Assembly (NCBI GenBank): GCA_022036555.1
Contig: CM039137.1
Location: 1,462,947 to 1,526,946, forward strand
Length of the DNA: 64,000 nt
Source of the DNA: Microstegium vimineum
Lineage: Eukaryota > Streptophyta > Magnoliopsida > Poales > Poaceae
Reading direction: 5' to 3'
Position 1 is the first letter of the stretch, and each line of letters begins with the position of its first letter. Below the pieces are notes generated by a model. It saw only the letters and a program-made list of their open reading frames with translations. It was not told the DNA's origin and searched no databases. Both the position numbers and the translations under genes were made by a program. Shown here one piece after another: positions 23,421 to 35,568 of the stretch.

Positions 23421-24990
23421 CAAGTAGGTGAATGGCAGGGATCCCTTTGTACAATTGAAGATCTTAGTCAGGTGATCTAGTCTCTGATCAAAGATATTGA
23501 TTGGATACATTGAAGATTTAGAGTAGTTAAATTTTAGCCTAGTTGGGTTGCTAAAAGAAGGCAATAAGCTCTTCAATGTGACTAGTTTTCTTGCTAAGGC
23601 CTCCATGATGAGCAATGTATCATTTGCATACTAAATAAGTGAGAAATCTGAAGAATGCTACGGTGGGAGTGGTAGAGAGAAAAGTCTCATTTCTCTTGCT
23701 TTGTTCATGATTGACTCAAGGAGATCAGCTATTAGGACAAAGAGAAGAGGGGATATAAGGTCTCCTTGCCTTACTCCTCTTATGACACACCATTGAGGAA
23801 TATTGTAGAGGTGCCTGATTTCAAGATAGTTCTCATCGACTTTATCCATTTACTTTCGAATCCCTTTGCTGCAAGAATTTGCAAAATTTTCTCATGTTCA
23901 ATATTGCAAAAGATTTTTCAAAGTCAAGCTTGAGGATAATTATCTATTTCTTTGATTTATAACAGATGTGCAAGTATTACTTAGACTAAGCTAGGCAATC
24001 TTGATTTGTTCTTGTTATGATGAATCCATATTGATTCTTATGGATTAGTTTTCTTCACATTTAGAATTACAAAAAAGATTTTTCGTCGGAAGAGGTCTAC
24101 AAAGACTTTTGGGAAAATATAAACATTTGTTGGCTTATTTGGCAAAGAAAGGAGAAATGATTTAACCGTTCATTTTTTTCTTATTTTATTAGTAGTCCTA
24201 TAGCAATCTTAGATTTGCATTTTGATGAACCTTGTTTTGAGGAATTCATGGAATAATCCATTTTGATGGAATAAATAATAAGAACAAGGATGCGATCACA
24301 TCATGTAGCCTGTTTGCAAGTAGCTTGATCATTATCTTAACTAAAGAGTTTAAGAGATATATTGGCATGTACTGTGAAATCCTTGTTGCTCCAACTTTTT
24401 TTGGGGATTAAGGTGATATATGATATGCTGATGGTTTGCAAACAAACATCCTCATTATAGAAGGCATAACAAAGATCATAGAAATCTTGTTTGATTATAT
24501 TCCAAGTTTTCTTGAAAAAGTCATTGCTAAAAACCATCGGGTCCTAGTGATTTGTTTCATGGCGGATGAAAGATAATTGCATCTATTTCTTTGTTGTTGA
24601 ACTGTTCCTCTAGAGAACTCAGGTCTTATTGTTGGTTGATTAGGTGGTCCAGATCAAAAGAAATGCTTGTGTATTCAGAGGATACAAGCCTCTTTTTGAA
24701 GATTTCCTAGATTAGTGTGACCTTGGAGTCAAGATCTGAAACATCCAGTTCTTGATCACTGAGGAGTGATGAAATTGTATTTCCCCTATGTCTGATGGTT
24801 GCTTTGGCATGGAAAAATCTTGTTCCAGCATCACCTTCTTTGATGAGAAAAATAGTTCTTTGGCCCTAAAAGAGTTCGGATTAGTTTCATGGCCTTTTTT
24901 CAATTGAACTTGCTTATTCGGTCCTAAAATAAATTTTGGTTTAGTTCTCAGCCCTTCCGCTAGTTTGGCAAAGTAATGATGTTAAAAACA

Positions 24991-25619
24991 ACGTGAAATA
25001 ATTTTTTTACCTCTAACGTCAAATACAACATTGTAACAACGTACATGTACCGTAGCTATATATATCTTTCGGGATATCTACTATTAATGATTCTCCAAAA
25101 TAGCGTACACTATTTTTTCAAGCATGATAATTATTATTTATATAGATTTGGCTGGCCAGCACTGTTCCATGGGCTTGCTTCATGCATTGCTATGAACTCG
25201 CCTTGCTATATATGTGGTTCATGTGAGCCAAGTTCACGTCAAAGAGAGATGGGATTAAGTCACTTGCAGCTGGGTCCCGCTATTGTGGGTTGTGACATGG
25301 CGCCTGCCCATTGGTTGGAGCTACGTGGCCACAATTGCTTCTTCCGTTTTCCCATAGAGACTTTGGCATTTCACCCATCATCAAAAATTGGTTTTGCAAT
25401 TTTACCATCCCGCAAATCGGTTTCGCTCGTTTACCATTACGAGACTGGTCTAACCCGCTGAAATATATTTTGGCTAGTTTATTTCGTGAGAAAAAAAACA
25501 AAATACATCCTTCCGCTTCTACCCCTGTATGTTTCCTCCTTATATGATACTATGGTCACGACCTCCATTCGGTCAAAACGGATCGAGGAAGCAGGTGTCG
25601 CATCCTGCTCTGCCCGATC
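24991..25619. other. Intergenic DNA left of the SIRE stack
   Basis: No gene recognised. The last stretch, up to GCCCGATC at 25612-25619, is the left flank of element A. Before A inserted it would have been continuous with 51486 onward, that is, it may be the upstream region of the small split gene that starts at 51664. Confidence 0.4.
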
Positions 25620-27100
25620 TGAAGAATCATGGTCATATTGGTTTCGGTGATTAACGACAATTAGCGATTATTATGGCTAACGTGTGTTTTGCACAGGCTA
25701 TGCGTAGCTTAGCCATAGTGATCAGCATAAATGGTCATCACTTAGCCCACAAGATGGATATCGTTTCGGATTTCAAAGAGACATGATGAAGACCTTAGGA
25801 TGATAGGCTAAGTGCCATAGGGTGATGAAGGACACTTAGAAATAGATAGGGCTTCTATTTTATCTTTGATCGTACTATTAAGAGGGGTTGAGACTAGTAG
25901 CTTAACTTAGGAGAGCTTCATAACTTAGGTGTGGTGCATACTTGACATCCTTAGCTCTAAGCAAGGCTATGGTGACCGTAAGATAGGCTAGAACAACTTC
26001 CATATTCATCGCGACGAAAACCGAAGTTGAGGGAGTTGTTTTCTAGGTGTCAGACGCTGAGGTCCAGGGCGCCAGACGCCGTCCGGCGCGCCAGCGCTAG
26101 CGCCGCACGATGACGAATGTTCGCCCTAGCGTCCGACGGCGTTACAGAGAGCTCCAGAGACGTCCATTTTGTGACGAACGCGTCCGTTGCATGGGCGTTG
26201 GACGCTCGCGAGCGTTCAGGAATATTTTTCCAGAAACCCGAGAGCAGCCAGTTCGCCGGACGCTGAGGCGCAGCGTCTGTCGCCAAGCGTTGGAGCGTCC
26301 GGCGTCTGCTAACGTGAACAGGAACTACCCATTGGGGCTAGCGACGGAGCGTCCGTCGCCAACTTGAAATGCCAGCCCGAGGCAGTTTTCTGGGGGGCTA
26401 TTTATAGCTCCTCACACTTCTCTCCCACCTTGTCTTTGCTCATTTTCAGTTGTTGAGTTTCTTGAGAAGGTTGGGAAGAGAGCAAGAACCCTAGAGAGAG
26501 AGTGATTCGCGAATCCATACATCCTCTCCTCTAGTTCATCCAAGAGTTCAAGTGTGCATCCTCTAGTTGTGAAGCTTGAGTGAGTCAAGCGAAGATTGAG
26601 GCTTGTTACTCTTGGTGATCGACATCACCTAGACGGTCCGGTGGTGCTTGGAGGAAGGTGATCGCCGGGGAGATTGTCGGCGGCCCTTCTTCATCGACTT
26701 GTGATCGGTTGTGGGCGATTCACCGAGCCGGAGTGGCGAAGAATCAGCCCGTAGAGAGCACTCATCCCTTGCGCTGGATTGAGGGGGAGCTATACTTTGC
26801 GAGGTGCTCCAACGAGGACTAGGGGGAGTGTCGACTTCTCGATACCTCGGCAAAACATCGCCGTGTCAAGCATCTCTTTCCCTAGCTCTTTCATACCACA
26901 TTATTTTCCGCACTTGTCTTTCAATTCATATTAGAATTGTGTAGGATGTTTTCGCTTTCAATTGACTTGCTACCGCTTTCTAGCTAGGACACACAAACGG
27001 TAGGCACTAGGGGGTTAATTGACTCTTGATAGGTTTAATTCTTGTCTAGAAATTAAAAAGAGCCCAATTCACCCCCCTCTTAGGCATCTTGATCCTTTCA
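25620..27100 (+). repeat. 5' LTR of element A
   Basis: 1481 bp, TG...CA. It differs from the 3' LTR by scattered substitutions (for example GGTCATATTGG/GGTTATATTGG, GCTAACGTG/GTTAATGTG) and a few indels, mainly in C-runs, so the insertion is not recent. The last 40 bp include CAATTCACCCCCCTCT, shared in form with the other SIRE-like LTRs here. Confidence 0.9.
26041..26408 (+). promoter_or_regulatory. GACGC near-palindrome cluster and TATA box in LTR A
   Basis: About a dozen variants of GCGTCSGACGC / GACGGACGCT / AGCGTCCGTCG lie between 26048 and 26360, followed about 40 bp later by GGCTATTTATAGCTCC (TATA box near 26399-26406). The same arrangement is at 50425-50781 in the 3' LTR and, inverted, in LTR F. 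The position right upstream of the TATA box suggests U3 promoter elements; this is inference. Confidence 0.55.
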
Positions 27101-27102
27101 AT

Positions 27103-27114
27103 TGGTATCAGAGC
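27103..27114 (+). other. Primer binding site of element A
   Basis: TGGTATCAGAGC, two bases after the LTR end, is complementary to the 3' end of initiator tRNA-Met, the usual Copia primer. Confidence 0.85.
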
Positions 27115-27153
27115 AAGGTTGCTCTTAATTTAGGCTTTACCTCCTAGAGCAAG

Positions 27154-29559
27154 ATGTCCCATGGGGATGGATCACCTCCTATGTTCGATGGAGACGACTT
27201 TCCTTATTGGAAAGTTCGTATGGAGGCCTACCTAGAGGCCGTTGATGTGGGCGTGCTCAAGGCCGCCACAAAGGGGGGGGGGTACTCTCTTCGCAGAGGA
27301 CTTCAACTTTGATAAGCACAATGCCAAGGAGAAGAACATTCTTTTTCGTGGCATTTGCAAGGATGTCTTCAACCGAGTATGTAACGCCAAAACGCCAAAG
27401 ACACATTTGAGTTGTGGACCACTATTTATGCTCTTCACAAAGGCACAAAGAGTGAGCGTGAGGAACGCTATCACTTGGTCATGGCTAAGCTCAATTCTTT
27501 TTCTATGTATGAAAATGAAAATGCTAATGAGATGTACTCACGTCTAAACATTCTTGTAGAAGAATTGAATGGGGTCGGTCTCAACCAAATGACACCGGCC
27601 GATGTGGTGCACAAGATTCTTTGTGTCTTGCCCATTGAGAAGTATGGCCACATCATCACCGTTCTTCACCAAGGGGACCTCTCCACCGCTACACCAACAC
27701 AAGTCTTGGGCAAGATCAATGCCCATGAAATGTATATGAAGATTGGTTATGGTGGCTCTTCTTCCTCCTCCAAGAAGAAAGAAAAAAAGAAGGAGGAGAA
27801 GAAGGACTTGGCTCTCAAGGCATCCTCCTCGGAGAAGTGTAAGATGCAACTTGTGTATGAGAGTGCAAGTGATGAAGAGGATGATGACAACCTCGGCCTC
27901 ATGGTGAAGAAGACAACAAAGATGTTGAAGAGACTAAACAAGAATGGAGTCAAGTTTGACTCAAAGAAGAAGAAATTCTTCACAAGCTCCTCAAGGAAGC
28001 CTCTCTCCAAGATGGATTGCTACAATTGTGGCAAACTTGGACACTTGGCTCATGCTTGCCCCGAAGAGAAGAAAGACAAGTACAAAAACAAGAAATTCAA
28101 CAATAAGTTCAAGTACAACAAGGGCAACAAAGATGAGTCAAGTGATGAGGAGAAGAAAGATGACAAGCCATTCAAGAAGAAGAAGAACTTCAACTTCCAC
28201 AAGAAGAAGGATGGCAAAGCCTACATTGTTAATGATTGGCTCACCGGCATTGAAGACACAAGTGACTCATCCGAAAATGAGAAGGTGGCCGCCTTGGTGA
28301 TTGGGTCATCTACTTCACCACCACCTCCTCCATCATCTCCGAGCTCATCCTCTACACACCTATGTCTCATGGCTAAAGGTGACAAGAAGGTACAAAAAGA
28401 GGATAATAATGAGGAGGCTAACTCTAGTGATGATGAGTTTGAGGCACCTTCCTATGATGAGCTAATTGTGATTTGCAACAAATACACTAATCTCATTAGG
28501 AAGTACAAAACTAAAAGTGAAACGCTAGAGAAAGCAAATGATAACTTGCATGCAAAACTTGATGACTTGTCTAGTGCTAATGATGATTTGAATCTTGAGA
28601 ACAAATCTCTCTCATCTAGCACTAGGGAGCTCAAAGCCTCACTCAAGCAAGCTAATAAGAAACATGATAAGCTTGAGAGGTCAACACAAGAGCTCCATAC
28701 AAGATACAACTTGCTAAAAGATGAGTACAACCAAGTTAGAAATGAACATGGCACACTTGTGGTAGCTAATGAATTGCTTACAAATGATCTTGCTACACAT
28801 GTTGCTATTAACCCGGTTGTTAAGTGTCATATAGCTACTTCTTGTGAGGACTTGCTTGATGAAGTTGCTAGTGAGAAAAATTCTAAGTGCAAGGGCAAGA
28901 AGGTAGTTGAGGCCGAAAAGTATGATGACTATGTGAAGATGAGGCAAGAGAACTCAAAGCTCAAGGAAGAGCTAATCAACCTCAAGGCTAACAAGCCCTT
29001 CACCATCAACTCGGCCAAGCAAGATGACAATGATGCAATCACCTTAATCAACTCTCTCAAAGAATAAAATGCAAAGCTCAAGGTTGAGAAGATCAAGCTA
29101 GCAAGTGGAATGGAGAAGTTCACCAAGGGCCACAACCTTTAAAGTGAGCTCTTGATAAACACTATCATGAAGACCGACAAGTCCGGTATTGGGTTCAAGG
29201 AGAACCAACTCATGAAGGCCAAAGTCAAGATAGAAGCAATGAACTACTACAAAAACAAGGCCATGAGGAACAACTATGATACACCAAAGCCCAAGCCTAA
29301 GAAGTGCTTTGGATGTGGTCAAGAGGGTCATTTTGAGTTCCAATGCAAGACTCCACCTCCCAAGACCTTGCCCAAGCACACAAGGCCTTTTGCTCATGAT
29401 GCACACTTCATCATGAACAAGGACTCCAAGGGTAGACCCCTAGTTGTGTTTCTTGGTCCTAAGATGAAGAACAAGCCCAAAGTGCTATGGGTTGCTAAGG
29501 AGTTGGTGGACAAGGCTATGGGACCTCGCCAAGTGTGGGTTCCCAAACAACAAGCTTAA
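27154..29559 (+). pseudogene. gag of element A (SIRE-type), broken
   Basis: Start MSHGDGSPPMFDGDDFPYWK. At an expanded G-run (27272-27282) the frame slips; a second shift near 27390 restores it, leaving a long open frame to 29067. The UBN2/gag core is seen as LFRGICKDVFNRV, KSEREERYHLVMAKLNSF, SRLNILVEELNG, ADVVHKILCVLPIEKYGHI and TPTQVLGKINAHEMYM. Then follow Lys-rich tracts and a CCHC knuckle CYNCGKLGHLAHAC (about 28018). A long coiled coil (28450-29060) follows. Two stops (29065-29067 and 29140-29142) precede a second knuckle, CFGCGQEGHFEFQC (about 29308), and a terminal WVPKQQA before TAA. Gag would form the cytoplasmic virus-like particle; two knuckles and a coiled coil are usual for SIRE. 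Confidence 0.85.
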
Positions 29560-29640
29560 CTTCAAGTTGCTTGTGTGTAGGTGAACTACAAGACCGGTGG
29601 AAGTCATTGTGTGATTGATAGTGGGTGCACTCAACATATG

Positions 29641-30387
29641 TGAAAGTGTAATCAAGCCCTAAAGTGGGTTTTGGTGACATGATAACATATTTAGGAAACT
29701 AATGAGACTTTGTGAGTATGACAAGCAGGTTAAACTTAAGGAGGTTGATGAACAGGTTGACAGACCCCTCCAATTACAAAAGTGCATGGCAACAAGCTCA
29801 AAGGGTTTAAATTCTTTTATACTTTGAATTTGAGTTAGGTATGACGTACTATTAAGAGGGATTCAACACGCATACCAACAAGTGAACCAAATGCATCTAT
29901 CCTTTTACATCACACCTCCACATATAAAGAGGGCAAATCAGCCAGCTTATTGAAGATCAAATCCTTGCTGTTCTGCCCAGGCCGGCAGTGCTGGCCTCTA
30001 GGCCGGCAGTGCCGGGCTACAGGACGGCACTACCGTGACTTGTTCAGCTAGTGGGCACCGTGTGCTTGTTACTTTACTTTCATATATATTGTGTGCTAGG
30101 TGATTTCTAGGGTTTGGACCCGATGTACTTGGTGGGTGTGTTGCTACCACTTTCAAGTGGTGCTAGAGGTTTCCTACACCTTTAGAAAGGTTTCTATTCA
30201 AACACAATTTGCATTCTCAGTTTATATTTTGAATTGTGCATTTATCTGATCTGGTGACCAGCACTGCTGCCCTAAGTCCAGCAGTGCCAGCCACCTCGGC
30301 AGTGCCGGCCTCTCTGCTAACAAAAACTTGTCAAGTTGTTTCAAACAAGAGTATTCACCCCCCCTCTAGGATAATCAGGTCCTTACA
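29641..30387 (+). repeat. 5' LTR of element B, internally deleted
   Basis: 747 bp against about 1260 bp for the 3' LTR once solo LTR C is taken out. About 513 bp present at 41155-41668 are missing here; the junction reads GTGGGCACCG. LTR D confirms that the longer form is ancestral. A TATA box (CATATAAAGAGG, 29931-29942) is followed by two clusters of GGCCGGCAGTGCCGG-type near-palindromes (29980-30040 and 30257-30310), so these fall in the transcribed part. About ten substitutions in the first 270 bp separate it from the 3' LTR. Confidence 0.88.
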
Positions 30388-30437
30388 AGTGGTATCAGAG
30401 CGAGGTTACCTCAAGAAGCACTTAACCGTGTGAGGTA

Positions 30438-33400
30438 ATGGCCGAAGAGGGTAAGGTTGTGGCGGTTGATCCCAAGGTCAAAGTGGTCGACCCCAAGGAG
30501 ATGGACGTACATGCCACGGACAGTGAGAGTGTGGACTCAGAGGAATACTTGACCACTCCTCTCATGTCCGCTGGAGAAAGAGCAAGAAGAAAAGAAGAAA
30601 GAAGATTGAGAAAAGAAGGGAAAAGGCTACAAAGAGAAGAAAAAGCTCTCAATGAAGCCAAGAGCTTGAAGCTTGCCGAGAAGCTTCATAGAAGAGAAGT
30701 GAGAGCTCTCAAGAAGGAGCTCAAGGCAAAGGAGGAGGACCTCAAGAAAAGCAAAGAGCAAGCCTCTCAAGCGGAGGTTAAGTCAACTAGCTCCGACGGT
30801 GATGATGATGTATCATACCGTGCCTCCAAGATAGAAAAGAAGGATGAGAAGAAGAAGAAGGAGGATGGAAGCAAGAAATATTCCGCCATATCCTTTGATT
30901 ATTCATCCATTTTTAAACATGAGCATAAACCTTTATTCCATGTTCCCGCGGGCAAATTGCCTCATTTTGATGGGACTAACTTTACCAAGTGGAAACACTT
31001 GATGAAAGCTTATCTTGTAGGTCTTCACCCCGGTGCTTGGGAGATTGTGTACAATGGATGTGATCCTCTGGTTGATCCCACAAGCCCTACCACTACCGAG
31101 CTCCGTTGCATACAACTAAATGCACAAGCAACTAGTGTGTTGCTAAGTGCATTGGATGGTGATGAGTACAACAAGGTCATGGGCTTGGAGGTTGCCAAGG
31201 AAATATGAGACACTTTGCATCTTGCACATGAGGGTGTGAGCAAAGTGAGACAATCCAAGATTGATTTATTCATGGCCAAGCTCAACCGATTTGTAATCAA
31301 TGAACGTGAAGGGCCACGAGAAATGTTTGATAGATTGATGACCATTGTGGGAAAGATAAGGGGACTTGGTGGTGAAGAAGTCAATGATCACAAGGTTGTA
31401 AAGATCATGCTTGAAGCCTACTCTCCAAGGAATGAAACCGTGGTGACATTGATTAGAGACAAGAAGAGATTTGAGTACTTCACACTAAGTGATGTGCTTG
31501 GAAGGATCATCACTTTTGATCTACAAAGGGAAGAAGTACAAGAAAGGAAGAAGCTTGGAGAGATGCAAGAAAGGTTGGAGGGCATGAAGATCAAGGATGT
31601 TGCTCTCAAGGCAAACAAGAGCACAAAGAAATCAGCCCCTAGCTGTCTCAAAAACAGCAAGCATGCATCTTCAAGCAAAGCTCAATCAAGCAAGGCCATC
31701 AAGCATCAACCCGAAGCTTCAACATCAAGTGATGGTGGAAGTGAAGATGAGCAAGAAGAGAACATTGATGACATGGACCTATTCATGAGAAGATTCAACA
31801 AGAGCATAAAGAGCAATGGGTACAAGCTCATGAAGAGAAGGTTTCCAAACAAGAAGTCAAGGACTTGCTTTAGATGTGGTAGCACCAAACACTTCATTGC
31901 CGATTGCCCAAACAAGAAGGAAGAAAACAAATTTGGCAAAGGCAAGAGAGAAGACAAGGGTGACTACAAGAAAGGCAAGAGATTTGGAGGTCACATTGGA
32001 CATGGTTGGGATGAATCAACCGATAGCTCAAGTAAAGAAGAGGAGATGGCCACAATAGCTATTCACAAGTCATCCACTTCACCAAGGCTCTTCAACAACA
32101 TGTCCGATGATGAAGACTTCCCTCACACTTGTCTCATGGTAAAGGGTGAGAAGGTAAAATCAAAAGCCAAAGCCAAAGCTCCTTCCCCCAAAGACATCTC
32201 TAGTAGTGATAGCTCTAGTGATGATGAATCTAGAAATGAAGAGATAAATGAAATAACTAGTAAAATGGATCCTAAGACCAAACTCTTTATTGCTAATATA
32301 TTGGATAAATTAGAGACAACCAAGCTTGAGCTAGCATCTAGAGAGAAGACTCTTATTAAATAAGAGGATCTTTATATTGCTAATGAGGAAGCCCTTGCAT
32401 TAGAAAGGAGTGAGGTGAGCTCTTTGACCAAGGCCTTGGCTAAGGAACAAAAAGCTCATGCTCTCACTAAGAAGGAGTATGATGACCTCAAGCAAAAGCA
32501 TTGTGGCTTGACTGAAAAGCATCAAGAGCTTGAGACACAATACTCTCTTTTTTGGGAGGGCAACTCACATATCTCTAAAGCAAATGATGCCTCTTCTCCA
32601 TCCACTAGTCAAGGTTGTGGAAAATGCTATAATGTTGATATGAATGCCTATACCACTAACCTTGCCAACATAGAGGCCATGAAGGAGGAAATAGCAAGGC
32701 TCAACAATGCCATCTCCGTTTCAAAGAAGAATGACAAAGACCAAGTTGAGCCAAAGAAGATTCAATACGAGGATGGAAGGCATCCATCAATCAAAGATGG
32801 GCTTGGACACACTCAAGAAGGTAAAACCAATGGTAGAAAAATGATCACAGGCATTGAGTGTGTCAAGTTTGAGAAGAAGGGAAGCATTGTGAAAGGACCT
32901 TGATGTCGCCCAGCAGGACTAGAGGGGGGGGTGAATAGGCCTGTTTAAAATAAACTTACAAACTTTCTGTCAGCACAGGTCCGGCACTGCCGGCCTTGGG
33001 TCCGGCACTGCCGGGATGCCCGACACTGCTGCTCTTAAGCCCGGCAGTGCTGGCCTCCAGGACAGAACTAAGCACAATTCAAAATGTATAACTAGAATGG
33101 AAGTTGTGCTTGAATGAAAACCTTCCTAGAGGTGTAGAGAACCTATAGCACCACTTGAAAGTGGTAGGAGCTGCACCACCAAGTAGATCGGGACCAAACC
33201 CTAGAAATCACCTTGAGGACAAATGCAAGTAAAGAAAATAACACAAACACAAGTGACATAAGATTTATCCCGTGGTTCAACGTCGCCACCAAGGCTGGCC
33301 TAAGTCCATGTTATTGAGGTTTGCCACACAAGGCTTAGGCTTGCCCCACAAGGCTTGCCCTTCTCTCGTTCTCAAATCAAGAGAGTGAACTCTTGAAGTG

Positions 33401-35567
33401 AGGGGTGATTTCTTAGCTGCAATGAGATGGTTACAAACCTCCCGGGGCTGCCACACAAGTTGGCAAGCTCCACGGGCGACGCTCTAGCCGGCTAGGAGCA
33501 AGCTCCAAGAGTAACAAATGCAATCCACTAGCTTGAACGCGAACCAAGTGCTCTAGGCAATGAAGAACACTTTGGGATGCTCTCTAATGATGTTTGGAGG
33601 CTCAATCTCTTAAAGGATTGGAGAGGAATCAAAGAGAGAAGCTTGAGGGGCTCCAATGGAGTTAGAGAGAGGAAGAGAGCTTTCTGTTTTTGCACTGGTG
33701 AAGGGAATGGTCGAGATGACTGTTGGGGGCAGCAGGAAGGGGAAATAAATACCCTCTGCTGTCCAACGGACACTTCAAGTCCCGACACTGCTGGGCTACA
33801 ACTCGGCACTGCTGGACTCCCAACACTACTGCTCAGGGGAACAACACTGCTGCCCTGCCCAAAAATGCTCCGAATGAAAAACTATTTTGCAGGGAGACTG
33901 GGCATGGTATGAGAGGATGTTTGGTGGAATTTGAGCACTTGGTTGCACATTTAAGCATGCACATTGCATCCCCCTTTGTAGTACGGCCTTTCCTAAACTC
34001 AAATTCAAAACATCAAATAAATTAAACGTCTTTGAGCCGGACACTATATCCTTTGCAAATTGGGGCTGCATCATTGAATGTATTGTCCTCATTCTTGTAA
34101 TACCTTGAGCATGTGTTTGCAATCATCATTATCTCATGTTTTTGAGAAAACACGCCTTAGAGCTTGTGACTTGAATATTTCCAACATATATGAATTCAGC
34201 CCATGGCTTCAAGTCACTTCCACTAATAAATTGATCATCAACATAATATGACTCCTCATAGCTTGATTAGTACTTCGACTCAATGCAAGTACTCTCTTCT
34301 TCACCTTAGCCATAGTACCTCGGTCTCCTTGACCTTCACCTTTGCTTAGTACCTCGAAGTCTCCTTGCTATCTTCACCCTATCAAGCCATACTCAAGTCA
34401 CACCATATTAAGCACCGATTGAAAACCATTTCTACAATATTGTGATCCTTGTTTGATATCTTGTAGATATGAATGTTGAGATCAATCAAGCTTTGATATA
34501 TGAGACTCCACATCAATATGGTCAAGCCAATTCACAATTCCTTAGATCCTCCTTATTTTGGCTTGACATTCCTATCACTCACTTCAATCTCTATCTTCAA
34601 ACTTCTAGCTTGATCATATTAATGCAAAGTGATTCTCCAAATCTTTGTCCATACAAGCAAACTAAAAGTAGAGACCATATTATATCCAATATACATTGTC
34701 TCCTTTGTCATTTTACCTTTGCTTGGTGTTTTCTCACTAATGCACTATTGATTCATTATTTAATCCTTGATCAACACTAGTCCACTATCCAACTCTTCTT
34801 GTTCATGTAAAGCAAGCCAATATAGAGACCAATCCATAACTATCAACTCATGTCTCATTTGCCATTTGCCAAACATGCTTGCTTTCACATGATACTATGA
34901 TACCCCACAGCATAGAAGTCATTTCATTGATTCCATTTGCATTATTGTCTTTTGCTTGAACTAGATTGTTTCCATAGTCTTTCAATACAACAATACACAA
35001 TTTGACCTTCATCTCAACACTGTGTGGAATACCATCAAGTTTGCTTTTCTTGTTTAACCTTTGATTCACTTAGCAAACTTGTTAGACCTTTAATTTGGTT
35101 GTCACTTAATTCACCAAAACCCACTAAAGGGCTAGATGCACTTTCACATTGGTGCAGATAAGCCTGCACAGACAGCAGCTCCGCTGGACGAGAGGTCGGC
35201 AGTGTCGGACCTCAGGCCGTCAGTGCCGCGCCCAAAGAAAGGGAAGGCTACCATTGCTTCACCTGATCAAGATAAGCCCCAAGCCCATGCCAAGAGGATG
35301 CCCCAGCAAAAGCAGGTTTCTCAGAAACCCAAGGACTCAATCTGGGTGGCCAAAAACAAGTTTGCCTATCAACCCAAGACAAGGTCACCGCAAGGAAGTT
35401 TTTCCTTATGCTACATGTTGAAATGCAATGACCGTGGTAAAGTCATTGCAGAATTTGTGGGTGATGAGAAACATGATAAAAGGAGCATGAACATATGGGT
35501 TCCAAAAATTGTTGTGACTAACATGCAAGGCCCCAAGATTGATTGGGGACCTAAATCTAGGAACTAA
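30438..35567 (+). pseudogene. gag of element B, two stops and split by solo LTR D
   Basis: Starts MAEEGKVVAVDPKVKVVDPK; a charged coiled coil (RKEERRLRKEGKRLQREEKA) is followed by the gag core (LPHFDGTNFTKWKHLMKAYL, TTELRCIQLNAQA, SKVRQSKIDLFMAKL). Then comes CCHC knuckle CFRCGSTKHFIADC (about 31870) and Ser/Asp/Glu-rich stretches. Stops: TGA at 31206-31208 (in place of Trp in EIWDTL) and TAA at 32361-32363. LTR D enters at 32890; gag resumes at 35147 in the same frame (insertion plus duplication is 2262 bp, divisible by three). The C-terminal part has the SIRE-type SIWVAKNKFAYQPK and NIWVPKIV and ends in TAA at 35565. The segment 35195-35230 encodes SAVSDLRPSVPRP from two GGCAGTG palindromes. 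Confidence 0.85.
32890..35146 (-). mobile_element. Solo LTR D (SIRE-like, same type as B), antisense in B's gag
   Basis: Flanked by a perfect duplication CATTG (32885-32889 and 35147-35151). On the minus strand it starts TGAAAGTGCATCTAGCCC and ends AAGGTCCTTTCA, 2257 bp. It has no primer site, polypurine tract or coding region, hence a solo LTR from LTR-LTR recombination. Near its 3' end is ATTCACCCCCCCCTCT. It carries B-type GGCAGTGCCGG motifs in two clusters (32980-33065 and 33781-33855). Its start and its motifs resemble LTR B, but it is about 1 kb longer. Confidence 0.85.
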
Positions 35568-35568
35568 A

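Larger units (their letters stand above)
20930..24990 (-). mobile_element. Decayed L1-type LINE, 5'-truncated, with two insertions
   Basis: On the minus strand, order from the right: endonuclease-RT linker (LAEGLR, KGHETNPNSFRAKELFF; about 24990-24840), the RT N-terminal part (DFFKKTWNIIKQDFYDLCYA, ISYITLIPKK; 24537-24340), the RT motif GVRQGDLISPLLFVLIADLL (about 23790-23720), a zinc-binding RT-associated domain (KDRISTKDLLRRINIELLD; about 22130-21860), and a C-terminal stretch ending with NGYKI/WIQN near 21100. The 3' UTR ends in GGGGCTCAAGCCCC and an A-rich tail at about 20930-20950. Many stops and frameshifts. The first part (endonuclease, ORF1) is absent, the usual 5' truncation. Insertions at 21346-21850 and 22972-23420 split it. 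Confidence 0.8.
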
